From an uncultured Chloroflexota bacterium (GTDB lineage: Bacteria; Chloroflexota; Dehalococcoidia; Lucifugimonadales; UBA1127): a stretch of DNA of 64,000 bases. The stretch's first letter is position 1. Every line of letters begins with the position of its first letter. The stretch spans positions 1-64,000 of the forward strand of contig CAJWQJ010000003.1 of NCBI GenBank assembly GCA_913045315.1, read 5' to 3'. The notes under the pieces were generated by a model. The model did no database searches and was not told the origin of the DNA. It worked only from the letters and a program-made list of their open reading frames with translations. The translations under genes were made by a program, and so were the position numbers. This document shows, piece after piece, positions 8,610-17,891 of this stretch.

Positions 8610-10457
8610 TTAATGACCTTCAGGAGCAGCTGGTTCAAACGACCATGCGTATACTCCAACTATTGATATTATTACGCCTGAAATGCTAAGGATAGGATTA
8701 ACCATAAGGAGTGCTGCACCTAGACCAACACCTATTGCTGTTATTGCTGGCCAGTATGATGCATTTGGCATGTGAATCGATTCTGTATCAACGTCATCGG
8801 ATGCGCCAGTTACAGAAGGGAGATGGTCTCCTAATTCTGGGTGTTTGCTATCCCATAAAGGTTCTCTACTATGCACCACAGGAATTGTAGCAAAATTGTA
8901 TTCGGGTGGTGGGGAAGGAATTGTCCATTCAAGAGTTCTTCCGTCCCAAGGATCATCACCAGCTATTTCACCATTCTTCCAACTTCGGAACGCATTCTGA
9001 AGAAAGAATAGCATTCCTGCGATAATAATAAATACGCCAATTGTTTCAATTTGGTTTAGGAAATCCCACCCCATGCCGGATGGATAGGTGTAAATTCTTC
9101 TTGGCATTCCGAGGATTCCTACTATATGCATTGGACCGAATGTGACATTCATTCCTATGAAACTTAACCAAAAATGCCATTTACCCAATGTTTCATTCAT
9201 CATTCGCCCAGTTACTTTCGGGAACCAATAATATATTCCTGCAAAAATTCCCATTATGCTTCCACCAAATAAAACGTAATGGATATGAGCCACAATGAAA
9301 TATGTATCCTGTTGCTGTGTATCAACAGGTGGGGATGCATGCATTACACCACTAAGTCCACCAACGACAAATGTTGCAATAAAGCCAATTGACCATAACA
9401 TAGGAGTTCGTAAATCTAATGATCCTCCCCAAAGGGTAGCCATCCAGTTTAATACTTTTACTCCAGTTGGAATAGCTATGAGCATAGTGGCTCCTGAGAA
9501 TACTGAGACTGCCAGGGCAGAGAGGCCAGTAGTGAACATATGATGAGCCCAAACTGCAAAACTTAAAAATGCTATTGCTACTCCAGACCCTACAACAAAG
9601 CCATAACCGAAGAGCGGTTTTCTGGCAAAGGTAGGAATAATATCAGATATAATTCCCATTGCTGGGAGTATGAGTATATATACTTCTGGGTGCCCGAAGA
9701 TCCAGAAAAGGTGTTGCCACAAAATTGGGTCACCCCCCTGATTAGAATTGAAAAATGGCATTTCGTAAAATCTCATGAACATCAACTCAATAAGACCGAC
9801 TGTCAAAACAGGAAATGCGAATACAAGTAGTAGAGAGATAATCAGAGTCATCCAAGTAAATACAGGCATGCGCATAAGGGTCATTCCTGGTGCACGCATA
9901 TTAAGAATTGTTACAATGAAATTACAGGCAGCAGCTAAGGATGAAACTCCAAGTACTTGTAATCCGCATATGAAGAAGTCCGTTCCAGCTCCAGAGTATT
10001 CTGTAGCTGTGAGAGGTGCATAAGCAAACCATCCTACGTTAGGTAATGTATTAAAAAGCCAACCACCGTTTAAGATGAGAGCTCCGAAGAGAAATACCCA
10101 GTAACTAAAAGCGTTAAGCCTAGGGAAAGCCACATCTCTTGCCCCAATTTGAAGGGGTATAATGAAGTTAAAGAAAGCTGCACCTAAGGGCATAATGGCG
10201 AGAAAAATCATGGTAAGCGCATGCATTGTAAACAAAGAGTTATACATCCCAGGAGATACTAGATCCATTCCTGGTGAATAAAGCTGCATCCTTACTACTG
10301 TTGCTTCTAGACCACCAACAAGAAAGAAAAACATTGCTGTGCATCCATAAAGAATGCCTATCCTTTTGTGGTCAACTGTTGTAATCCACCCCATCAGGCC
10401 AGTGTATGTTGCTCTTTCCGTTACACCTTTTATAGCTGTTGAATGTGTTGCCATCAT
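8610..10457 (-). CDS. coxA: cytochrome c oxidase subunit I
   Basis: Catalytic subunit (615 residues) carrying the low-spin haem and the haem-CuB site where oxygen is reduced. Seen in order: VDHKRIGILY, the haem ligand in TMHALTMIF, FWIFGHPEVYILILPAMG (His-CuB, the His-Tyr crosslink and the Glu of an A1-type D-channel), WAHHMFTTG with two CuB His, and YFIVAHIHYVLFGG with the remaining haem ligands. The GHPEVY form indicates an A1-family oxidase. The C-terminus has an extra hydrophobic pair after PPEYNFA, as in caa3-type enzymes. Confidence 0.96.
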   Translation of the reverse strand: MMATHSTAIKGVTERATYTGLMGWITTVDHKRIGILYGCTAMFFFLVGGLEATVVRMQLYSPGMDLVSPGMYNSLFTMHALTMIFLAIMPLGAAFFNFIIPLQIGARDVAFPRLNAFSYWVFLFGALILNGGWLFNTLPNVGWFAYAPLTATEYSGAGTDFFICGLQVLGVSSLAAACNFIVTILNMRAPGMTLMRMPVFTWMTLIISLLLVFAFPVLTVGLIELMFMRFYEMPFFNSNQGGDPILWQHLFWIFGHPEVYILILPAMGIISDIIPTFARKPLFGYGFVVGSGVAIAFLSFAVWAHHMFTTGLSALAVSVFSGATMLIAIPTGVKVLNWMATLWGGSLDLRTPMLWSIGFIATFVVGGLSGVMHASPPVDTQQQDTYFIVAHIHYVLFGGSIMGIFAGIYYWFPKVTGRMMNETLGKWHFWLSFIGMNVTFGPMHIVGILGMPRRIYTYPSGMGWDFLNQIETIGVFIIIAGMLFFLQNAFRSWKNGEIAGDDPWDGRTLEWTIPSPPPEYNFATIPVVHSREPLWDSKHPELGDHLPSVTGASDDVDTESIHMPNASYWPAITAIGVGLGAALLMVNPILSISGVIISIVGVYAWSFEPAAPEGH

Positions 10458-10491
10458 TCCCCCGCGGCATATCTGCCTTCAAGATTAATAT

Positions 10492-11532
10492 TTATTTCAA
10501 AGATTGTATGTATGCAACTAATGCTTGGATATCATTCTCACTCAATGCGTAATTATTATCATTATACATGACACCGTTTGCAGTCATTAGGTTGCCTGGC
10601 TTAGTTTCTTCAGGATTGCGGATCCAATTTGCGATATCATTAGCATTGTTTTCAAGCATTCCAGCAGCAATTTTATTTCTGCTTCCTATATGAGTAAGAA
10701 TTGGAGCTTGTATACCTAATGCATATGGATTGCCTTCAATTGTATGACATCCACCACAACCCTTTGAATTGAATATTTCCATGCCTTCAGCTGCAAGACC
10801 TTCTGGTTCGATAGCTTTTGCTAGTTCATTTGTTTTCCATGCTTCAAAGTCCTCAGCACTGTCTACTATCAACTCAAATTTCATATTTGCATGAGAATCA
10901 CCACAGAATTCAACACATACACCATAATATGTTCCCAGTTGTTCTGCGGTAAACCATATTTTATTTTCTAACCCAGGTACCATGTCTTTCTTTCCTGTAA
11001 TTTGAGGAACCCAGAAAGCATGTATAACATCATTAGAGAGAAGAGTTACTTCAACTGGAACGTCTATGGGGACGTGAACTTCATTGGAGGTTTTAACTCC
11101 AAGTTCAGGGTATTCTATTTCCCACCACCACTGGTTTCCGGTAACTGTAATTTGCATTGAGCCTTCAGGGGCATTTGCAGTTTTGTAAATTACTTGCCAC
11201 GTAGGAATTAATATTACTATTAGTATTACGCTTGGAAGTATGGTCCATAAAATTTCCAATGGACGATTTCCATGAGTTTGTGGAGGCATAGAATCCGTAG
11301 GTTTTCTTTTGAATTTAAAAGTTATGTATACGAGACCTATCATAACTGCAAAGAAAACAGCTGTTGCAGCCCAGAATAGGATTATATAGAGCCCCTGAAT
11401 ATCACGGGTAACATCTGATTTGGGGTCCATTGTGTGTAGGGGTATTGTTTCACTATTACCACAGGCAAAGGTAAAAGTTGCCAGAAGTATTCCAAGCAAA
11501 ACAACTAATACTGATCGTTTGGATGATACCAC
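10492..11532 (-). CDS. coxB: cytochrome c oxidase subunit II with fused cytochrome c domain
   Basis: A 346-residue subunit II. It has an N-terminal hydrophobic signal ending in Cys (TFTFAC, a loose lipobox), two membrane helices, and a cupredoxin domain with the CuA ligands in CVEFCGDSHANM. A C-terminal cytochrome c domain follows with GCGGCH as the haem site (about residue 260) and GNLMT as the likely Met ligand. The fused cytochrome c makes this a caa3-type oxidase that takes electrons from a soluble donor or directly from a bc-type complex. GTG start with AAGGAG five bases upstream. Confidence 0.95.
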   Translation of the reverse strand: MVSSKRSVLVVLLGILLATFTFACGNSETIPLHTMDPKSDVTRDIQGLYIILFWAATAVFFAVMIGLVYITFKFKRKPTDSMPPQTHGNRPLEILWTILPSVILIVILIPTWQVIYKTANAPEGSMQITVTGNQWWWEIEYPELGVKTSNEVHVPIDVPVEVTLLSNDVIHAFWVPQITGKKDMVPGLENKIWFTAEQLGTYYGVCVEFCGDSHANMKFELIVDSAEDFEAWKTNELAKAIEPEGLAAEGMEIFNSKGCGGCHTIEGNPYALGIQAPILTHIGSRNKIAAGMLENNANDIANWIRNPEETKPGNLMTANGVMYNDNNYALSENDIQALVAYIQSLK

Positions 11533-11693
11533 TCGTTCTCCTTAATTTTCCTGAGATCATACTGAATCATGTTCGAAACTTTTTATACCGAAAACTTAGT
11601 GCAATTCTAAGGCGATTCTCTACGTGACGTCAATAGCTTTTGAGTCTATTTGTGAAATTTTAATCAATTCAATAAAGTGTAATTATAAACCGC

Positions 11694-12530
11694 TCATATG
11701 CTTTTTCTTTGTATTTCCCTTTGCAGAACACTTTTTTCTTCTGAAGAAAGTAGTTTTCCCAAAAGTATCAAAAGAGCTATAAGATACATCATTGTTCCTG
11801 GAACCCACATTATAAGACCTGCAAGTTGTTGGTCTTCCAAGGGAGATGTTACGAGCCAAAAATTCCCTTGATCTATATTTTGATACCATGGATATAAAAT
11901 ATCAGGATAGATAGTTATATAGGCTCCTAAAGCTATATTTTGAACAGCTCCTGCAAGTATTATTAAAATCCTTTTGGAATACGCAACATAAGTTTGCAAG
12001 GGTTTAGGGTCGATGATTACTGACCAATATATAGCTGAGGTTATTAGAAACGTAAAATGTTCTAATTGATGAATAGCTTCATGTTTTATTGCTGCCTCAT
12101 AAAAATTTGGCAGATGCCAAACCCACAGTAAAACAGAATAAGCTAATAAAGATATGAGTGGTCTTGTCAAAAACCACAGAGTTTTTCTAACAATTCTATT
12201 TTGCATAATTTTTATAATTACGGATCTACGCAATTTTATTGGCCATCCTCGCATAATTGGCACTATTGGTGTTCCAAGCAAAATAAGAGGTACTGCAATC
12301 ATTTGTAAAAGTAGATGTTGAATCATGTGTATAAAGAAAAATTCATCAGCTAATTGTTCGATAGGGGAAAACAAAGCTGCAATTATACCTATAAATCCAA
12401 TTGAACATAGTAGAGGTCTCCACCATGAAAAAAGCCATTTGCTTTTCCCGTGGCTTCTATTAATTCCTATGAAATAGAGAATGGGTATTCCCAAAGGAAT
12501 CAGTCCAGTTAAATACCAAAATAAGTACAT
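11694..12530 (-). CDS. ctaG: caa3-type cytochrome c oxidase assembly protein CtaG
   Basis: A 278-residue membrane protein of the caa3_CtaG family, which helps insert CuB into subunit I. Seven or so hydrophobic segments are visible. His-rich membrane stretches FFIHMIQHLLLQM and HEAIHQLEHFTF are typical of the family and are potential metal ligands. It is the first gene of the operon, 161 bases before coxB; that gap may hold a second promoter but I see no convincing one. The region upstream is shared with the divergent selD. Confidence 0.85.
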   Translation of the reverse strand: MYLFWYLTGLIPLGIPILYFIGINRSHGKSKWLFSWWRPLLCSIGFIGIIAALFSPIEQLADEFFFIHMIQHLLLQMIAVPLILLGTPIVPIMRGWPIKLRRSVIIKIMQNRIVRKTLWFLTRPLISLLAYSVLLWVWHLPNFYEAAIKHEAIHQLEHFTFLITSAIYWSVIIDPKPLQTYVAYSKRILIILAGAVQNIALGAYITIYPDILYPWYQNIDQGNFWLVTSPLEDQQLAGLIMWVPGTMMYLIALLILLGKLLSSEEKSVLQREIQRKSI

Positions 12531-12680
12531 AGAATTCCTTTTTGTTATGGATGATATATAAGAGTTGAAAGTAGTAGTTTATTCACTAATAAGTATAATA
12601 GTAATTATAATATTTAGTTTGATTAAGAGTAATAGTATTTTAATTTTTATTATTTGCTAAAACTAAAGGAGAATTTATAT

Positions 12681-13715
12681 ATGCGACTAACACAATGGTC
12701 TCATTGTGGTGGATGAGCAGCAAAGTTTAGTCCAGAGGCTCTGGACGATATACTTGGTTTATTTCCTACAATTGAACATGAAAATTTAATAGTTGGATTA
12801 AATGGAAATGAAGATGCTGCTGTTTTTCGATTAAATGATGAATTGGCTATAGTACAAACTGTCGATTTTTTCCCACCAGTTGTTGATGATCCTTTTGATT
12901 TTGGTGCTATTGCAGCGGCTAATGCATTAAGTGATGTTTATGCTATGGGAGCAAAACCAATTACAGCTTTAAACCTAGCCGCTTTTCCTAAGGATGCAGA
13001 TCACAACATTCTTAAATCAATTCTTCAAGGTGGATTTGAAAAAGTAAAAGAAGCTGGGACTGTAATTATAGGAGGACATACCATAGATGATCAAGAACCT
13101 AAGTATGGCCTTTCTGTTACAGGCATCATAAAACCTGGTGAAGAAGTCTGTAATTCCAGTGCAAAACCAGAAGATATAATTATAATAACGAAACCAATTG
13201 GAACTGGAATTGCAACTACTGCTCTACGTGATGGAAAGACGGATGCAAATAGTATCAAAAGTGTAATCGATAGCATGAAAACTTTAAATGATAGAGCATC
13301 TGAAGTTATGTTAAAGGTGGGAGTTAATTCGTGTACTGACATTACTGGATACGGCCTATTGGGACACTTGATTGAAGTTTTAAAGGCTAGTGGGGTTTCA
13401 GGAGTGGTTGATTGGAATTCTGTTCCTATATTTTCTGAAGTAAACAAATTGATTGCTCAAAGAATTTATCCTGGAGGAACTGAGCGAAATTTGGAATGGT
13501 TTGGCGGAAATGTTGATTGGAATAAAGAAATACAAGCTGAAGAAAAATTACTTTTTGCTGATGCTCAAACTTCTGGAGGGCTTCTAATGACTTTGCCGGA
13601 AAATAGGACGAAAAAATTATTAGACGAACTAAAAATTTCAGGAGTTGAGGGTTGGATAGTTGGAAGAGTTGAGGAACGCAATTTTAATACAAAAATTCTT
13701 AAAGTTGATAAGTGA
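12681..13715 (+). CDS. selD: selenide, water dikinase (SelD), a selenoprotein
   Basis: SelD makes selenophosphate from selenide and ATP for selenocysteine synthesis. The frame from the ATG at 12681 (AAAGGAG nine bases upstream) reads MRLTQWSHCGG, then an in-frame TGA at 12714-12716, then AAKFSPEALDD, and continues without a break to 13715, giving 344 residues. The TGA falls on the catalytic Cys/Sec of the family (Cys17 of E. coli SelD), so residue 12 is almost certainly selenocysteine. Further SelD motifs follow: GNEDAAVFRL, TVDFFPPVVDDP, ANALSDVYAMGAKP and DITGYGLLGHL. A caller that treats TGA as stop would place the start wrongly at 12843. uvrA begins 14 bases after the stop. Confidence 0.95.
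12714..12746 (+). promoter_or_regulatory. selenocysteine UGA codon with bacterial SECIS hairpin
   Basis: TGA at 12714-12716 is followed by a perfect stem GTCCAG (12730-12735) / CTGGAC (12741-12746) around the loop AGGCT, whose second base is G. The loop starts 20 bases after the UGA. This fits the known bacterial SECIS requirements of a small G-containing apical loop roughly 16-37 bases downstream. SelB would bind this hairpin to direct Sec-tRNA to the UGA. Confidence 0.85.
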
Positions 13716-13729
13716 TATTCAGGTGATAA

Positions 13730-16648
13730 ATGACAATTGATTCAATAGTTATCAAAGGTGCTCAGGAACATAACCTTAAGAATGTTGATTTGATCATTCC
13801 TAGAAATCAACTTGTTGTATTTACTGGCGTATCAGGATCAGGAAAAAGTTCTCTAGCATTTGATACTATTTACGCTGAAGGCCAAAGACGGTACGTGGAA
13901 TCTTTATCAGCTTATGCAAGACAATTTCTCGGAAGACTAGAAAAGCCTAATGTTGAATATATTGAAGGACTTTCTCCATCTATTTCCATTGACCAAAAAG
14001 GGGTTTCTAATAATCCTAGATCAACTGTAGGTACGGTAACTGAAATATACGATTACCTTCGCTTATTATTTGCAAGAATAGGGAAACCATATTGTCCGCA
14101 TTGTGGAGAACCAGTTCAGAGGCAATCACTAGAACAAATTACTGATTCAATATTAAGTTTTGAAAGTGAACTTCGAATGTTGATTCTTGCTCCAGTTATT
14201 AAGGACAGGAAAGGTGAGCATAAAGATATACTTGATGACATCAGGCAAAAGGGATTTATCCGAGTGAGGATTGATGGAGAAATAAAAGATCTTTCTGAAA
14301 CTTTCGAACTAAAAAAGAATTTTTGGCATTCTATTGATGTTGTCGTAGACAGATTAATAACAGGTCCAGAGATTGATCGAAGTAGATTGTATCAGTCTGT
14401 AGAAACGGCAGTTCAAATTTCAAATGGAGTAGTTATTGTAGCAATTCAAACTAATAATGAACTTGTTCCAGCGAAAAACAAAAAGGGAGGAAAGGATTCA
14501 CAAAAAGAAATGGTATTTTCAGAAAACTTTTCTTGTCCATATGATCAAATAAATTTTCAGGATATAGAACCAAGAACTTTTAGTTTTAATAGTCCTCATG
14601 GAGCTTGTTCTGATTGTACTGGTTTGGGATTCAATCTTGAACCCGATCCAAGACTAGTAATTCCAGATGATAATATATCAGTTGAAAAGGGAGCAATTAA
14701 ACCTTGGAATCGTCCTGGTCCATCAAGGAGATGGAACAGAAGGATACTCAATGCTCTTGCTGAGCAATATGAATTTTCTTTGAGTACGCCATTTAATAAA
14801 TTAGACGATAAGGTAAAAAATGTAATTTTGTATGGAACTTTAGATGTGCCACTCTCGGTCTCATTTAGAACAAGAAGAGGGCAAAGTTTTCAATGGGAAT
14901 CTCCATTTGAAGGTGTTATTGCTAATTTGAAGAGACGTTTTCATGATACCGAATCAGAATACGTTCGAAAAGATATAAGTCGCTATATGTCCCAATTGAT
15001 ATGTCCAGGATGCTCAGGTAAACGTTTACGACCAGAGTCACTAGCAGTAATGATTTGCGGAATTAATATTATGGATCTTTGTTCAATGACAATAGATCAA
15101 GCTCTTAAGTGGATTTCTGGAATACAAAAACCTAGTTATGAGGATAATGATACTCTTGAGCCGAGAGATTTGTTAATTGCTAATCAAATACTTAAGGAAA
15201 TTGATTCCAGGTTGCATTTTCTTGTAAATGTTGGATTGGATTATTTAACGTTAGATCGTACGGCCTCTACCCTTTCGGGTGGTGAATCTCAAAGAATTCG
15301 ATTAGCTACTCAAATAGGTTCAGGTCTTACTGGTGTTTTGTACGTTTGTGATGAACCTACTATTGGGTTACATCCTGCTGATGATGATCGTTTAATAACC
15401 ACATTATTAAATCTTCGTGATCAAGGAAATAGCGTTATTGTTGTGGAACATGATGAAGCGGTAATGAGAAATGCTGACTATATTGTAGATATGGGTCCTG
15501 GAGCAGGAGAGAATGGTGGTGAAGTTGTAGCTGTTGGTAAAATTGATGACATCATGGAGCATGAAAATTCGATTACTGGCATGTATTTATCTGGACGTAA
15601 AAGGATAGTGGTTCCTGAACATCGTCGTTCTGGAACAGGAGAATATATATCATTATTAGGTGCTCGGGAAAATAATCTAAGAAATATTGACGTAAATTTT
15701 CCACTTGGTAAATTTATTTGCGTTACTGGTGTATCAGGTTCTGGAAAGAGCACTTTGGTCTATGAAATTTTGTATAAGAAAATTGCTCAATCCATTAACG
15801 ATTCACGAGATTACCCGGGTGATCATGATGAAATTAGTGGCATTGAATTGATTGATAAGGTTATAAATATAGATCAATCTCCAATTGGAAGAACACCCAG
15901 AAGCAATCCTGCAACATATGTTGGTGCCTTTACGGGCATAAGGGAAATTTTTTCACAATTACCAGAATCTCGTGCAAGAGGCTATAAGCCAGGTAGATTT
16001 TCATTCAATGTAAAGGGTGGTCGATGTGAAGCATGTAGTGGTGATGGGTACAACAATATTGAAATGCACTTTCTTCCAGATGTTACTGTTCCTTGTGAAA
16101 TATGTAACGGTGCGAGATATAATCAAGAGGCATTGGAAGTAAAGTTTCGAAATCATTCCATTAGCGATGTTCTGGCAATGTCTGTTGATCAGGCTCTTGA
16201 ATTGTTTCAAAGTATACCAAAGATTCGTTTAAAACTAGAAACTATGTCTGATGTAGGGTTGGGGTATATTAGACTTGGGCAACCTGCAACTACTCTATCT
16301 GGCGGGGAAGCACAAAGAATTAAATTGGCTACTGAATTGTCACGTAGATCTACAGGAAGAACTCTTTATTTGTTGGATGAACCCACAACTGGTCTTTCAT
16401 TTGCGGATGTAGCTGCGTTACTTAAAGTTTTACACCGATTAGTGGATTCAGGTAATACTGTTATAGTTGTAGAACACCATATTGATGTAATTAAGAATGC
16501 TGATTGGATTATTGATTTAGGCCCTGGTGCAGGAGTTAACGGGGGTTTGATGATGGCAGAAGGAACGCCTGAAGAAATTGCAATCTCACAAAGTTCAATT
16601 ACTGGAAATTTCTTGCAGTCCTTGATTAAGCAATATGCTGAGACTTAG
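13730..16648 (+). CDS. uvrA: excinuclease ABC subunit A
   Basis: Damage-recognition ATPase of nucleotide excision repair, 972 residues, normal length. Two ABC modules are visible: Walker A GVSGSGKSSLAFDT near the start and GVSGSGKSTLVYE near residue 670, with signature sequences LSGGESQRIRLATQ and LSGGEAQRIKLATEL. Zinc-site Cys pairs CPHCGEPV, CSDCTGLG, CPGCSGKR and CEACSGDG are all present. It follows selD closely and may share its transcript. Its 3' end overlaps the convergent MFS gene by four bases. Confidence 0.97.
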   Translation: MTIDSIVIKGAQEHNLKNVDLIIPRNQLVVFTGVSGSGKSSLAFDTIYAEGQRRYVESLSAYARQFLGRLEKPNVEYIEGLSPSISIDQKGVSNNPRSTVGTVTEIYDYLRLLFARIGKPYCPHCGEPVQRQSLEQITDSILSFESELRMLILAPVIKDRKGEHKDILDDIRQKGFIRVRIDGEIKDLSETFELKKNFWHSIDVVVDRLITGPEIDRSRLYQSVETAVQISNGVVIVAIQTNNELVPAKNKKGGKDSQKEMVFSENFSCPYDQINFQDIEPRTFSFNSPHGACSDCTGLGFNLEPDPRLVIPDDNISVEKGAIKPWNRPGPSRRWNRRILNALAEQYEFSLSTPFNKLDDKVKNVILYGTLDVPLSVSFRTRRGQSFQWESPFEGVIANLKRRFHDTESEYVRKDISRYMSQLICPGCSGKRLRPESLAVMICGINIMDLCSMTIDQALKWISGIQKPSYEDNDTLEPRDLLIANQILKEIDSRLHFLVNVGLDYLTLDRTASTLSGGESQRIRLATQIGSGLTGVLYVCDEPTIGLHPADDDRLITTLLNLRDQGNSVIVVEHDEAVMRNADYIVDMGPGAGENGGEVVAVGKIDDIMEHENSITGMYLSGRKRIVVPEHRRSGTGEYISLLGARENNLRNIDVNFPLGKFICVTGVSGSGKSTLVYEILYKKIAQSINDSRDYPGDHDEISGIELIDKVINIDQSPIGRTPRSNPATYVGAFTGIREIFSQLPESRARGYKPGRFSFNVKGGRCEACSGDGYNNIEMHFLPDVTVPCEICNGARYNQEALEVKFRNHSISDVLAMSVDQALELFQSIPKIRLKLETMSDVGLGYIRLGQPATTLSGGEAQRIKLATELSRRSTGRTLYLLDEPTTGLSFADVAALLKVLHRLVDSGNTVIVVEHHIDVIKNADWIIDLGPGAGVNGGLMMAEGTPEEIAISQSSITGNFLQSLIKQYAET

Positions 16649-17889
16649 TATTTATTAGGGTTTTTATATAACACTGGTGCAATCAGGGAAATAATTATTG
16701 CACCTATTACCAAACACCCGCCAAAAATTATTTGAGATGGTTGAACTCCTAAAGATTCACACAATATCCCTGCCAATGCTCCACCTACTGTAATTATAGA
16801 TCTGTCGAAACTCATTAAACTCATAACTCTTCCTCTCATTTTTTCTGGAGATTCAGCTAAGAGAACCGAGTTTGCTAGTGCTATAAAAGGAGTCTGTACC
16901 ATTCCTAGTGGAATTAATATAAGAAATGGAAGAATTTGAGAAGAAGTATATGTGCTCAAAGAAAATATTATTAGCATAAGGCCAAAAGTTGCTGTGACGC
17001 CAATCATTCCAATTCCTCTTTTTTGATTGGGATTAATAGTTGCCAATGTAATTCCACCAATTAATCCTCCAAATCCATTGATAGATAACATTATTCCGAG
17101 CCCGGATGCTCCAATTAGTAATATTTCTGTTGCAAATAAGGGGGCAAATACTTGCATGTATGACATACCAAAGCAAAAATATATTAATGCAAGGACCATA
17201 ACCCATTTAAGTAACGGGTTGTGCCAAGCATAATTGAGACCTTCTTTAAAGCTATCGATGCCAGAACGAATATTTTTACTTGCTGAATTTCTAGTATATG
17301 TTGGGTTTTGCATTAGAATTGTAAAAAATATTGCAAATGATGATACTACTCCAGAAAAAATAAATGTCCATCCAAAACCACTGAATGCCACAAGAAATCC
17401 TGCTCCTGCTGCACCTAATATTCTCATTGTATTCATAGTGGCGCTATTTAGCGCTACTGCACTTGTAAGGTGTTCAGGAGGGATAATACTTGGAATCATG
17501 GCTTGTCGAGCAGGTTGATCAAAAGCATTAACAGCTCCTTTTAATAGTGCTTGGATGTAAATATGCCACAACTCAATTTGCCCAGATAATATTATTATCC
17601 CTAGAGATATATTCAAAATGGTCGAAGCTGTTTTTGAGGTAATCAAAATTGTTCTTCGGTTGTACCAATCTGCAATTACCCCAGCAACGAATCCTCCGGC
17701 TATTTGGGGGATAGTTCTTATTGCAATTACAAATCCAAGATCTATTGCACTTCCCCCAATAGAAAGAACAAGTAATGGCCGAGCTATTTGTTCTGTCCAT
17801 AATGACAAAGCCTGAGCAATTTGAGCTAGCCATAAGTATCTGAACTGATCGAACTGTAATGGTTTAAACGCCTGCAGTGAACGAGGCAT
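16645..17889 (-). CDS. MFS exporter, DHA3/enterobactin-exporter-like
   Basis: About 414 residues with twelve hydrophobic segments. The DHA3-type opening FRYLWLAQIAQALSLWTEQI and the loop-2/3 motif GVIADWYNRRTILI are visible, and FDQPARQAMIPSIIPPEHL is the typical central-loop motif of MFS_3 exporters. The real substrate is unknown. The ATG at 17889 is chosen; a TTG at 17895 would overlap the stop of the CaiB gene, and no good Shine-Dalgarno sequence is seen, so coupling to the upstream gene is likely. Confidence 0.75.
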   Translation of the reverse strand: MPRSLQAFKPLQFDQFRYLWLAQIAQALSLWTEQIARPLLVLSIGGSAIDLGFVIAIRTIPQIAGGFVAGVIADWYNRRTILITSKTASTILNISLGIIILSGQIELWHIYIQALLKGAVNAFDQPARQAMIPSIIPPEHLTSAVALNSATMNTMRILGAAGAGFLVAFSGFGWTFIFSGVVSSFAIFFTILMQNPTYTRNSASKNIRSGIDSFKEGLNYAWHNPLLKWVMVLALIYFCFGMSYMQVFAPLFATEILLIGASGLGIMLSINGFGGLIGGITLATINPNQKRGIGMIGVTATFGLMLIIFSLSTYTSSQILPFLILIPLGMVQTPFIALANSVLLAESPEKMRGRVMSLMSFDRSIITVGGALAGILCESLGVQPSQIIFGGCLVIGAIIISLIAPVLYKNPNKY

Positions 17890-17891
17890 AA

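Noticed and set aside
12531-12680. Specific promoters for divergent ctaG and selD
   Set aside because: Several TATAAT-like words are present in this very AT-rich 150-base gap, but none has a credible -35 at the right spacing, so no single promoter can be chosen.
12681-12842. selD as a gene with a nonsense mutation or a late start at 12843
   Set aside because: The reading frame before the TGA encodes the conserved SelD N-terminus, the TGA falls on the catalytic Sec/Cys position, and a SECIS-like hairpin follows at the right distance.
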